Below are positions 1 through 5,789 of a stretch of 7,964 nucleotides of DNA, piece after piece; position 1 is the first letter of the stretch, and every line of letters starts with the position of its first letter. Source of the stretch: Chitinophagaceae bacterium. Lineage in GTDB: Bacteria; Bacteroidota; Bacteroidia; Chitinophagales; Chitinophagaceae. Below the pieces are notes generated by a model, which was given only the letters and a program-made list of their open reading frames with translations, searched no databases and had not been told where the DNA came from. Both the position numbers and the translations under genes were made by a program. The stretch covers positions 1-7,964 of the forward strand of contig JAHEZA010000089.1 in NCBI GenBank assembly GCA_023251335.1, given 5' to 3'.

Positions 1-266
1 AAACCGTCTATAGCAAATTCTTTATGAGCAGTGGTAAATATGACCATCGGTTTGATTTCCAAATTTCTATATAACTGAATGCCGTTGATGCCAGGCATTT
101 GTATATCAAGGAAAAGTAGATCCACGTGATTGGCCTTAAGATATTCCTGCCCTTCCAATGCATTTGAGAAAAAAGCCCGGAGATTCAGGTCGGCGCATTT
201 GGAAATATATCTTTTTACAACTTCGAGCGCCAGCGGCTCATCGTCTATAGCTACGCAGTTTAGCAT
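1..266 (-). CDS. LytTR-type response regulator, receiver domain (partial, C-terminus beyond window)
   Basis: The 88 visible residues form the N-terminal receiver domain of a two-component response regulator, most likely a LytTR (AlgR/AgrA-type) transcription factor. The start is the ATG at 266-264; the protein opens MLNCVAIDDEPLALEVV. All receiver landmarks are present: the acidic pair D8/D9 (plus E10), the phosphoacceptor D54 in LLFLDIQMPG, and the conserved Thr in IFTTAHKEFA (T78/T79). The remainder of the receiver, with its conserved Lys, and the output domain lie beyond base 1. The LytTR assignment rests on the Bacteroidota-typical wording of the receiver (AIDDEPLALE, DIQMPGINGIQL, FTTAHKEFA), which is characteristic of that subfamily; the output domain itself is not seen. 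There is no Shine-Dalgarno sequence and the leader is A/T-rich. No histidine kinase is visible; in this phylum it often lies downstream of the regulator, here outside the window. The gene is divergent from the second LytTR regulator at 542. Confidence 0.9.
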   Translation of the reverse strand, partial: MLNCVAIDDEPLALEVVKRYISKCADLNLRAFFSNALEGQEYLKANHVDLLFLDIQMPGINGIQLYRNLEIKPMVIFTTAHKEFAIDG

Positions 267-541
267 AATTTGCAAAAAATATTAATTATAATGTGGCCCT
301 AATTTTCTTACAAGGCTTTTATTTGAGTGATACTTGGAATGCTCTCCTAAAAACTTGCTTTTTAGGACGAACACCTATTTTACGTCTAAAAAAATAAAGA
401 ATTTTGCTTTTTGTTGATTTACTATTAACAATCTCAAGGCCAAATGTAATATTTTACCGGCGAATCGATATAAATATAAATTTCACATTTTTTTATGTTT
501 AACCTTTTATAGTTTTATTCTTTTTCCAAAAAATAAACCCA
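267..541. promoter_or_regulatory. Divergent intergenic region between the two LytTR regulator genes
   Basis: This 275-bp AT-rich region must hold the promoters of both flanking regulators. No perfect match to the Bacteroidota housekeeping -7 element (TAnnTTTG) was found. The best candidate for the rightward gene is TAGTTTTA at 510-517 (seven of eight positions), about 25 bases before the ATG at 542; its upstream -33 box is not clear. The region contains a perfect 9-bp inverted repeat (345-367, listed separately) and a GGCGAA hexamer at 459-464 next to ATCGAT. No open reading frame of note is seen. Confidence 0.45.
345..367. repeat. Perfect 9-bp inverted repeat in the divergent regulator promoter region
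   Basis: TCCTAAAAA (345-353) and TTTTTAGGA (359-367) are exact reverse complements separated by CTTGC. It lies about 80 bases upstream of the left regulator start and 175 bases upstream of the right one. No gene ends here, so it is not needed as a terminator for either neighbour. It could be an operator for a dimeric regulator or a hairpin in one of the 5' leaders. The second arm starts with five T, so it could also act as a weak attenuator in a leader; the sequence does not decide between these. Confidence 0.6.
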
Positions 542-1255
542 ATGCCGGGACTTCAATGTTTATTCACCAGCGCCGATCCGGCAGCTTTTCAACTGCTTCC
601 AACGTATGCAGCCAGGTTGCCTTGGCTTAAAATTATTGGAAACACAATTAATACCCGTGAAGCAAGACATTATTTGCAGGAATTTGACGTGGATATCCTC
701 TTTTGTGATGCTGCCACAGTGACCGAGCCTGAAATGGAAAATTTCTTTATCAATAAAGCCGGGAAAATATTAGTTATCGTTCTGGCTTCTCCTGACGAAC
801 TCACCACCTGCAATTTCAAATGTGATATTTTCAGTTTTTTGGAAAAGCCGGTTTCGTTTGAAAAATTTTTTAATGCGGTAAGCCGGGCAAAGCTGTATTT
901 GCGCTCGTTTGAAAATTCAAGCGTAAGCCAGGCTGTAGATTATGTTTTTATAAAATCGGAATATAAATTTTATAGAGTAAAATTCAATGAAATTATTTTT
1001 TGCGAAAGCATGAAAGATTATACCCAGGTATATGTGACTAATAAAATAAAACCAATAACGACATTGCAAAATTTAAAAACATTTGCAAATAAATTACCCA
1101 ACGATGATTTTATACGCGTTCACCGTTCTTATTTGGTTTCACTGGAGAAAATTGATGTAGTTACTAAAAGCGAAATTACCATCGGTCAAAAACTAATACC
1201 TATTGGCGAAAGCTACAGAAGTTCGCTCTTTAAGCTCATCCAACAGTCCTCATAA
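542..1255 (+). CDS. LytTR-family response regulator with degenerate receiver domain
   Basis: A 237-residue protein with the usual two-domain layout and length of LytTR response regulators. Residues about 4-120 are receiver-like. D56 in DILFCD aligns with the phosphoacceptor and K102 in FLEKPVSFEKF with the conserved Lys. The acidic pair is replaced by S10/A11 (TSADP in place of the neighbour's IDDEP), the conserved Thr by A82 (IVLAS in place of IFTTA), and the DIQMPG loop by DAATVT. Residues about 130-235 form a LytTR DNA-binding domain, with signature stretches FNEIIFCESMKDYTQVY and FIRVHRSYLVSLEKID. Normal Mg-dependent phosphorylation is therefore doubtful; the protein may act unphosphorylated or sense something else. 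The start at 542 puts the first beta strand at residues 4-9, as expected. The leader (CCAAAAAATAAACCCA) has no Shine-Dalgarno sequence. It is followed at once by a terminator whose stem overlaps the stop codon. Confidence 0.92.
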   Translation: MPGLQCLFTSADPAAFQLLPTYAARLPWLKIIGNTINTREARHYLQEFDVDILFCDAATVTEPEMENFFINKAGKILVIVLASPDELTTCNFKCDIFSFLEKPVSFEKFFNAVSRAKLYLRSFENSSVSQAVDYVFIKSEYKFYRVKFNEIIFCESMKDYTQVYVTNKIKPITTLQNLKTFANKLPNDDFIRVHRSYLVSLEKIDVVTKSEITIGQKLIPIGESYRSSLFKLIQQSS

Positions 1256-1290
1256 AAAATGCGGTGTAGAAATGTTACACCGCATTTTTT
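1254..1290. terminator. Bidirectional intrinsic terminator between convergent genes
   Basis: ATGCGGTGTA (1259-1268) and TACACCGCAT (1276-1285) pair perfectly around a 7-base loop. The stem is extended by A-runs (1254-1258) on the left and T-runs (1286-1290) on the right. Read rightward it ends in six T followed by ATTTTT; read leftward it also ends in a T-run. It therefore terminates both the LytTR gene (stop at 1253-1255, inside the structure) and the DUF4907 gene ending at 1313. Confidence 0.93.
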
Positions 1291-1312
1291 ATTTTTAAAT
1301 CGTTCGTTACAA

Positions 1313-1663
1313 TTATTGAATAATACCGAGTTGTTTGAGATCTTCTTTCGTTACAATTGGTTTCTGTTTATTGTCTATCTTCTGAAGAACAAATTTGGCC
1401 ACCTTTGTTGCATCCTCTTTGGTAGCAAAACCTTGATTCCCTTCTACTGCGGGAATAATATCCTGACGGATAAACAGTTTATCATCAATCAAAATTGAGT
1501 ACCCCCAGCCTTTGTCTGTTTTGAAAATACTGGCATCTATAAGAACCTTCCCAGTTTTTGCGGTCTCTTCTTTTGTAACCTTTTGGCCATCATCGTTACC
1601 ACATGCACTGAAAAAAGAGGCTGCTATAAAAAAACCGAAATATATTAAAATATATTTTTTCAT
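1313..1663 (-). CDS. DUF4907-family small lipoprotein
   Basis: A 116-residue protein. The N-terminus (MKKYILIYFGFFIAASFFSAC) is a lipoprotein signal peptide with lipobox FSAC and lipidated Cys21, followed by GNDDG; the acidic residues soon after the Cys resemble surface-export signals of Bacteroidota lipoproteins. Residues about 40-115 match my recollection of DUF4907: IFKTDKGWGYSILIDDKLFI, then IPAVEGNQGFATKEDATKVA and a C-terminal VTKEDLKQLGI. The family has no known biochemical function. The start at 1663 is chosen because it opens directly on the signal peptide; an in-frame ATG at 1756 would add 31 residues with no signal character and lie inside the upstream gene. That upstream gene, the kelch lipoprotein, stops one base before this start (TAA-A-ATG), so the two are almost certainly co-transcribed and translationally coupled. 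The bidirectional hairpin at 1254-1290 terminates the operon. Confidence 0.88.
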   Translation of the reverse strand: MKKYILIYFGFFIAASFFSACGNDDGQKVTKEETAKTGKVLIDASIFKTDKGWGYSILIDDKLFIRQDIIPAVEGNQGFATKEDATKVAKFVLQKIDNKQKPIVTKEDLKQLGIIQ

Positions 1664-1664
1664 T

Positions 1665-2693
1665 TTAGTTATTGGCCACATAGGGCGCATCCGGCAAAAA
1701 CTCCATGATATCGTCAAAAGGTGAATTACCGCTTCTGCCGGTTGCAATGAAGCCACGATTACTTACGGAAAACCCAACAGCACCCTCACGTGCAGAGTTC
1801 TCAAAGTCAGTCTTTTTTACCCAAACATCCTGGGCAAAATCATATTGCCAACAGCTAGCAATCGCACCGCCTGTACTTCCGGTAGCTAAAAAAGCAAAGT
1901 CTCCAATAACAAACGCAGTTGCGTTGGTGCGGGTTATATCGGTATAGTTATCATCGTATGTATCCGGGTCAAGATTTGCGATTCGCCTTTTCTCTGACCA
2001 ATAAGGAGTTGCTGCGGGATCAAAAACCCAAAGGTCCGTTACGGTGCTGGTAACGCCATTATTGTTGCCTGTGCATATGTAAGCTTTATTGTCATGAACA
2101 AAAGCTACCGCACCCGAACGCTTGGCTCCGCCCATACTTATCATTTGCATCCATGAATCGGTCGCATCATCATATTGCCAGAGGTCCTTTAGATAGTTTC
2201 CGTCGAAGCCTGTAGAAATATATCCTTTGCCCATTACTGAAAAACCTACTGCATCATATCGTGCAGAACCCCCAAAATCAGCTTTTTTTACCCAGGAATT
2301 GCTGGCTGGATTATATTGCCAGAGGTCATTTAGCCGATCTGCCCCATCATAGCCGGTTCCAACGTATCCTTTATTATTTATTGCAAACCCTACAGCAGAA
2401 CTTCTCGGTTTTCCGGGCAAATCAGCCTTTTGTCTCCAGGAATTAAGCGCAGGGTCATATTGCCACAAATCATTAAGTCTGCTGGTTCCATCATAACCCG
2501 TTGCCAAATAAGCAGAATCGCCAATCACGAATGAAACTGCTTCACTCCGGGATATTCCGTCAAGCTCGGAGCGATTTTGCCAATCACCAATCACGGTTGT
2601 TGTATTATTATCGTTGTTTTTACAAGAAGGAGTTATTATTAACAAGGCTAAAACGGTGATTATAATAGCAGTTACATTTTTTGTATTGTACAT
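1665..2693 (-). CDS. Six-bladed kelch-repeat lipoprotein
   Basis: A 342-residue predicted lipoprotein. The signal peptide ends at lipobox TPSC with Cys24, followed by KNNDNN and a short Asn/Thr-rich linker. Six kelch blades follow, at roughly residues 38-84, 85-132, 133-179, 180-229, 230-289 and 290-335. Blades 1-3 share a clear pattern: an R-x-x-AV-x-F strand, a GY-x-x-TG-(Y/F)DG strand, then (N/K)DLWQYD/N and a Trp that opens the next blade; blades 4-6 are more divergent. Blade 5 carries an acidic insert (DPDTYDDNYTD, about residues 242-252). The blades are close enough that DNA repeats show, for example the ATATTGCCA core at 1842, 2172, 2312 and 2457. Kelch propellers usually bind proteins or glycans; nothing here points to an enzyme. 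It is the first gene of an operon with the DUF4907 lipoprotein and is divergent from the DUF4270 operon. An A-rich leader (AATTAAAAAGA) precedes the ATG. Confidence 0.9.
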   Translation of the reverse strand: MYNTKNVTAIIITVLALLIITPSCKNNDNNTTTVIGDWQNRSELDGISRSEAVSFVIGDSAYLATGYDGTSRLNDLWQYDPALNSWRQKADLPGKPRSSAVGFAINNKGYVGTGYDGADRLNDLWQYNPASNSWVKKADFGGSARYDAVGFSVMGKGYISTGFDGNYLKDLWQYDDATDSWMQMISMGGAKRSGAVAFVHDNKAYICTGNNNGVTSTVTDLWVFDPAATPYWSEKRRIANLDPDTYDDNYTDITRTNATAFVIGDFAFLATGSTGGAIASCWQYDFAQDVWVKKTDFENSAREGAVGFSVSNRGFIATGRSGNSPFDDIMEFLPDAPYVANN

Positions 2694-2703
2694 TCTTTTT
2701 AAT

Positions 2704-2726
2704 TTTCGCCGAAAATATAGGCGAAA
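2704..2726. repeat. Perfect 7-bp inverted repeat overlapping the kelch operon promoter
   Basis: TTTCGCC (2704-2710) and GGCGAAA (2720-2726) are exact reverse complements around GAAAATATA. It begins 11 bases upstream of the kelch start and covers the best -7 candidate, so it would suit a repressor operator or a leader hairpin near the ribosome entry site. The right arm is part of the ATAGGCGAA motif that recurs at 2922-2930. Confidence 0.5.
2717..2725. repeat. ATAGGCGAA motif, copy 1 (kelch side)
   Basis: Nine bases identical to 2922-2930 in the same orientation; 11 of 12 match when three upstream bases are included (AATATAGGCGAA versus AAAATAGGCGAA). It is the most GC-rich element in this AT-rich stretch. 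A shared regulator-binding site is the simplest explanation, but chance is possible for a 9-mer. Confidence 0.4.
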
Positions 2727-2901
2727 CGATGTGCTAAATAGTTAAAAAGTATATAAAGGCATTTATAATATACCAAACAATGTTTTCAGTATATTAATCT
2801 CATAATAAATACATAGTATCCGTAAATCTAACTATGGACATAACGACACATGTTTACAACTTAATAATTATAGTTTCAGTGGTAGATAAATGAAGCTAGT
2901 C

Positions 2902-2916
2902 CATATTAACAATATG
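2902..2916. repeat. Short palindrome CATATT-AAC-AATATG upstream of the DUF4270 gene
   Basis: Perfect 6-bp arms (2902-2907 and 2911-2916) with a 3-base spacer, about 52 bases before the DUF4270 start and just upstream of the second ATAGGCGAA copy. It could be an operator. In AT-rich DNA such short palindromes also arise by chance. Confidence 0.3.
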
Positions 2917-2921
2917 TGAAA

Positions 2922-2930
2922 ATAGGCGAA
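2922..2930. repeat. ATAGGCGAA motif, copy 2 (DUF4270 side)
   Basis: Second copy of the motif at 2717-2725. It ends 37 bases before the DUF4270 start and three bases before the -7 candidate at 2934. Unlike copy 1 it is not part of an inverted repeat. Confidence 0.4.
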
Positions 2931-2967
2931 TAGTAATATTGTCCTCACCAAAAAATCAATAATGTAG

Positions 2968-4314
2968 ATGAAAAGTAACAAAAGCTTTCCTTCCTTTATA
3001 TTTGTTTTTATAATATTATTGATTTTGGCTGCCACAATGAATTCCTGTGAGAAAGCCTCCCTCGTTCTGGGGGAGAATTTTGTGAGCAATAATACGACTC
3101 AAATTCATTATGTTGATACTTCTACGATCGAAATGTCAACAATTTATGTTGATTCTTTTGTTACATCACGGAATGGTGCGCTATTTACGGGACATTACAA
3201 CGATCCGGCATTCGGAAAAATTAATGCTGAATCTTATGCAAGGTTAGATCTTCCATCTGCTTTTGATATCCCCGAGGGTGCTACTTTTGACTCTGTCGAA
3301 GTCATTCTCAAAACTAATCAGGATTATTATGGTGACACTGCCGTTCCCTATACAATTTCTGTAAGTCAATTGTCCACGGCTATCACATTTCCGTCACCAG
3401 GCCAGGCTGTTTTTTACAATATAGACTCCTGGCCCTACAACCCTGTTTCATGGGCCACAAAAAGTCTATACTTTCGACCCGCTTCTACAGATAGTATTTC
3501 TTTAAGACTTCCTGATGCAATAGGCCGGGATTTATTTGACAAGCTTTATAACCATTCCGAAGAAGTGTCTTCTAATGATGTTTTTAATCAGTATTTTAAA
3601 GGTCTGGCGCTCACCGCATCCGGTTCCGTAAATAATCTGATGGTGGGATTTAGTGAGAGTGTTATTATGAGATTATATTATAAAGAACCCGGCGTAGTCA
3701 CCCAGGACGTGTTCTTAGATTTCAATATTTCACCGCTGAAATTTGGTTTTAGCCATATTACAGCGGATAGAACCGGTACTCCGATTGCATCTCTTGGGCC
3801 TGGTAACAATCGAATATTTTCTGCTCAAACGGGCAACGCAGCTTTCAGCCAGTTTATCACTGGCTCCATGGTTAAAATCCGTTTTCCCTATCTTAGGAGC
3901 TTGAAAAATTTACCGAACTTCGTTAAAATTATAAGTGCACAATTGATAATAAAACCGGTGGCTAAAACTTATTCATTTCCTTATGAATTACCCCCCTATT
4001 TGCAATTATCAACAACAGATCAATATAATCAACCGGGGCCTCCAATATTAGACCCAAACAGTTCTTCCAGGCAGTCGGCGGTTCCTCAATATGGCAACCT
4101 GGTGATCGACTATTTGTATGGAACGGGGACCCAATATATTTACGATGTGAGTTCCTATTTGCAAGCACAGATTGAGATTGAAAAAAACAATGAAAATGGA
4201 TTGTTGGTTTTACCCCCCAATCCTGCCAACATCTTTAACAGGATAGTTATTGGCGACGCTAACAACACAACCGGTCAAACCCAATTAAAGGTGTATTATG
4301 CATCAGTACAATAA
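2968..4314 (+). CDS. DUF4270-family lipoprotein
   Basis: A 448-residue predicted outer-membrane lipoprotein. The signal peptide (Lys-containing n-region, hydrophobic core at residues 10-22) ends in MNSC with lipidated Cys27. The mature part matches DUF4270 as I know it: STIEMSTIYVDSFVTSRNG near residues 52-70, the hallmark GHYNDPAFGKINAESYARL near 75-93, then a predominantly beta protein with VEVILKTNQDYYGD near 110-123 and a C-terminal NGLLVLPPNP segment before the last strand. The length is typical of the family. Its role is not established; it is widespread in Bacteroidota. The start at 2968 is required because the ATG at 2962 is followed at once by TAG. There is no Shine-Dalgarno sequence. 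It is the first gene of an operon with the barrel gene 12 bases downstream, and divergent from the kelch/DUF4907 operon. Confidence 0.9.
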   Translation: MKSNKSFPSFIFVFIILLILAATMNSCEKASLVLGENFVSNNTTQIHYVDTSTIEMSTIYVDSFVTSRNGALFTGHYNDPAFGKINAESYARLDLPSAFDIPEGATFDSVEVILKTNQDYYGDTAVPYTISVSQLSTAITFPSPGQAVFYNIDSWPYNPVSWATKSLYFRPASTDSISLRLPDAIGRDLFDKLYNHSEEVSSNDVFNQYFKGLALTASGSVNNLMVGFSESVIMRLYYKEPGVVTQDVFLDFNISPLKFGFSHITADRTGTPIASLGPGNNRIFSAQTGNAAFSQFITGSMVKIRFPYLRSLKNLPNFVKIISAQLIIKPVAKTYSFPYELPPYLQLSTTDQYNQPGPPILDPNSSSRQSAVPQYGNLVIDYLYGTGTQYIYDVSSYLQAQIEIEKNNENGLLVLPPNPANIFNRIVIGDANNTTGQTQLKVYYASVQ

Positions 4315-4326
4315 CAAAGAAATGAT

Positions 4327-5583
4327 ATGTTCTTAAAGAAAATTATACTTCCTGTTATCATTCTATTATTTGGGAATTGTTTAGTTTCTATGGCACAGAA
4401 TACAAGCTCGCCCTATTCGGTGCTGGGTATAGGCGATATCGAATCCAGCTATTATAATCGCTACACCGGCATGGCCAATGCCAGCGTTGCTTTATCAGAT
4501 AACAGGTACATTAATAATGCAAATGCAGCATCTCTTTCGGATATGGTTCCCCGGTTTTATACATTTGAAGTTTCAGGCCGCTTTCAACATGTTATATATT
4601 CCGGCAAAGCAGTAGATCTTAACAACGACCAAACCAGTGATATGCAAGTAAAACGGTTAAACCTGGGGGTCAAAATTACCAAGAGATGGGGAAGCAGTCT
4701 TGGCTTGTTACCTTATAGCACTGTAAATTATAGTTTTTCGTCATCTAAATCGCTTGAAGGAACTCAGCAGTTTGCAACCGCAACTTACGAAGGCGAAGGA
4801 GGAATCAATCAAGTTTACTGGGCAAATGGTTACCGGATTACCAAAAATACTTCTATTGGCGTCACTTCTTCTATATTGTTTGGTTCGCTCAATCAAACAG
4901 AAGCCTTGCAAACGGGCATTATCCCTAACCCCCTGATAACTACAAAAAATGATTTTCTTCATAATTTTTACTTTAATTTTTCATTACTCTCCAGACTGAA
5001 GTTAAGTAAGCATTGGGGGTCTTCTTTTGGTATTACATTTTCGCCCAGAACTTCTCTCATGTCACAGGAATCAATAGAGGTGAAAGATCTTATCGGCACG
5101 GTCATCAAATCAACTACAAAGAATAACGGCTATTTTGACTTGCCGGTGAGTTTAAATGCAGGTATTGCTATAGTAAAGGACGACAAATACACGTATACAA
5201 TCAATGCCAAAAACGATAGCTGGAATGATCTTGGTTATTCTGGTCAGGGTTACCAATTAGTAAATAGTAACCGAATCTCCTTTGGTTTTCAAAGCGCCAA
5301 TCTTAAGCAAAATTATTATAATCAAACGTACGAAAAGGGGTTCTTTCAGTTTGGCTTATATGCAGGCAATTCATATTTAAAAGTGAATAACGAACAAATA
5401 ACGGATTTTGGGTTTAGTGTAGGATACGGCAGGAATTCTTTTCGTAGCCCGCTTGGCTGGGTTGCATCTGTTACAGCCGGAAGACAAGGAAGTCAGAATA
5501 CCGATATAGTGAGCCAAAATTATTTAAGACTAACTCTCACGCTATCTTATCTCGATTTCTTCAATAGTAATAAAAAGCAATAA
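4327..5583 (+). CDS. Outer-membrane beta-barrel protein, SPYS-x-x-GIGD family (FadL/OMPP1-like)
   Basis: A 418-residue protein with a cleavable signal peptide; cleavage is likely after Ala23 (VSMA-QNT). The Cys at 18 is preceded by Asn and is not a lipobox. The mature N-terminus carries SSPYSVLGIGD (residues 27-37), then RYTGMANASVALSDNRYINNANAASLSDM near 45-73, a pattern of a Bacteroidota family usually left as hypothetical. The NA-x-ASLS segment resembles the N-terminal hatch of FadL/OMPP1-type barrels. The rest alternates polar and hydrophobic residues as in beta strands (for example SWNDLGYSGQGYQLVNSNRI) and ends in LRLTLTLSYLDFF, a plausible closing strand followed by a short NSNKKQ tail. 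The start at 4327 is forced because the ATG at 4322 meets a stop after four codons. The gap after DUF4270 is 12 bases with an AAAGAAA leader, so the pair is one operon, and the DUF4270 lipoprotein is a natural candidate partner. The substrate is unknown. Confidence 0.82.
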   Translation: MFLKKIILPVIILLFGNCLVSMAQNTSSPYSVLGIGDIESSYYNRYTGMANASVALSDNRYINNANAASLSDMVPRFYTFEVSGRFQHVIYSGKAVDLNNDQTSDMQVKRLNLGVKITKRWGSSLGLLPYSTVNYSFSSSKSLEGTQQFATATYEGEGGINQVYWANGYRITKNTSIGVTSSILFGSLNQTEALQTGIIPNPLITTKNDFLHNFYFNFSLLSRLKLSKHWGSSFGITFSPRTSLMSQESIEVKDLIGTVIKSTTKNNGYFDLPVSLNAGIAIVKDDKYTYTINAKNDSWNDLGYSGQGYQLVNSNRISFGFQSANLKQNYYNQTYEKGFFQFGLYAGNSYLKVNNEQITDFGFSVGYGRNSFRSPLGWVASVTAGRQGSQNTDIVSQNYLRLTLTLSYLDFFNSNKKQ

Positions 5584-5625
5584 ATAGCTTTCTTAAAAAT
5601 CAATTCACATCGTTAAATAAGGAAT

Positions 5626-5660
5626 CTCCGTTAAAAGTTCGTTTACTGAATTTAACGGAG
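5626..5660. terminator. Hairpin 1: 10-bp perfect stem, possible bidirectional terminator
   Basis: CTCCGTTAAA (5626-5635) and TTTAACGGAG (5651-5660) are perfect reverse complements around a 15-base loop. It starts 43 bases after the barrel stop codon. The right arm is followed by TATAATG rather than a T-run, so intrinsic termination is uncertain; it may instead protect the 3' end of the mRNA. Its right arm is shared with hairpin 2. Confidence 0.5.
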
Positions 5661-5678
5661 TATAATGCCGGTAAATTC
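5648..5678. repeat. Hairpin 2: 11-bp stem with one mismatch, mutually exclusive with hairpin 1
   Basis: GAATTTAACGG (5648-5658) pairs with CCGGTAAATTC (5668-5678) at 10 of 11 positions (A5655 opposite G5671), around the loop AGTATAATG. The left arm overlaps the right arm of hairpin 1, so only one can form at a time. A further GGAGT (5657-5661) to ACTCC (5680-5684) pairing is possible. A CTCCTTTTAA tail follows. Confidence 0.5.
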
Positions 5679-5789
5679 AACTCCTTTTAATGTTTGCTAT
5701 TCAACAGATTTGTTTTTTAAAAAGAACGAAATATAACTGCACACGGCATTAGGCAGATTTGATCTTCTTCACTCTCATTGCCGACACTA

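Larger units (their letters stand above)
2694..2967. promoter_or_regulatory. Divergent promoter region of the kelch/DUF4907 and DUF4270/barrel operons
   Basis: A 274-bp very AT-rich region between two divergent lipoprotein operons. Near-matches to the Bacteroidota -7 element (TAnnTTTG) are TAATATTG at 2934-2941, 26 bases before the rightward ATG, and, on the minus strand, TATATTTT at 2712-2719, about 19 bases before the leftward ATG. Neither has a convincing -33 box. The 9-mer ATAGGCGAA occurs on the plus strand at both ends of the region (2717-2725 and 2922-2930). Two inverted repeats are listed separately. I see no RNA gene or credible small ORF. Confidence 0.5.
5584..5789. other. Convergent intergenic region with overlapping inverted repeats
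   Basis: A 206-bp region between the barrel gene and the TonB receptor, which converge. It contains two overlapping hairpins (5626-5660 and 5648-5678, listed separately) and a T6A5 tract near 5711-5721. The octamer CAGATTTG occurs twice (about 5704 and 5753). No ORF is convincing. One or both operons must terminate here, but there is no textbook hairpin followed directly by a T-run. Confidence 0.5.

Noticed and set aside
1259..1498. 79-codon plus-strand ORF
   Set aside because: It starts inside the terminator stem and then runs antisense to the DUF4907 gene; it has no recognisable domain and is a shadow.
1664..1756. Extended N-terminus of the DUF4907 gene from an in-frame ATG at 1756
   Set aside because: The 31 extra residues overlap the kelch coding region and would bury the lipoprotein signal peptide that begins exactly at 1663.
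1512..1947. Plus-strand ORFs of 70 and 80 codons
   Set aside because: Both are antisense to the DUF4907 and kelch coding regions and have no family features.
1665..2693. Sialic-acid mutarotase (NanM) assignment for the kelch protein
   Set aside because: NanM is also a six-bladed kelch propeller, but this protein is a lipoprotein, its catalytic residues cannot be matched by eye, and no sialic acid genes are nearby.
2834..2893. 19-codon plus-strand ORF in the divergent region
   Set aside because: Too short, with no leader signal or recognisable peptide; expected by chance in AT-rich DNA.
2868..3089. 73-codon minus-strand ORF with a hydrophobic C-terminal half
   Set aside because: It overlaps the first 122 bases of the DUF4270 gene antisense; its hydrophobic stretch mirrors the signal peptide region and AT-rich leader.
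4327..4395. Lipoprotein signal at Cys18 of the barrel protein
   Set aside because: The residue before the Cys is Asn, not Gly/Ala/Ser, and a good signal peptidase I site follows at Ala23.
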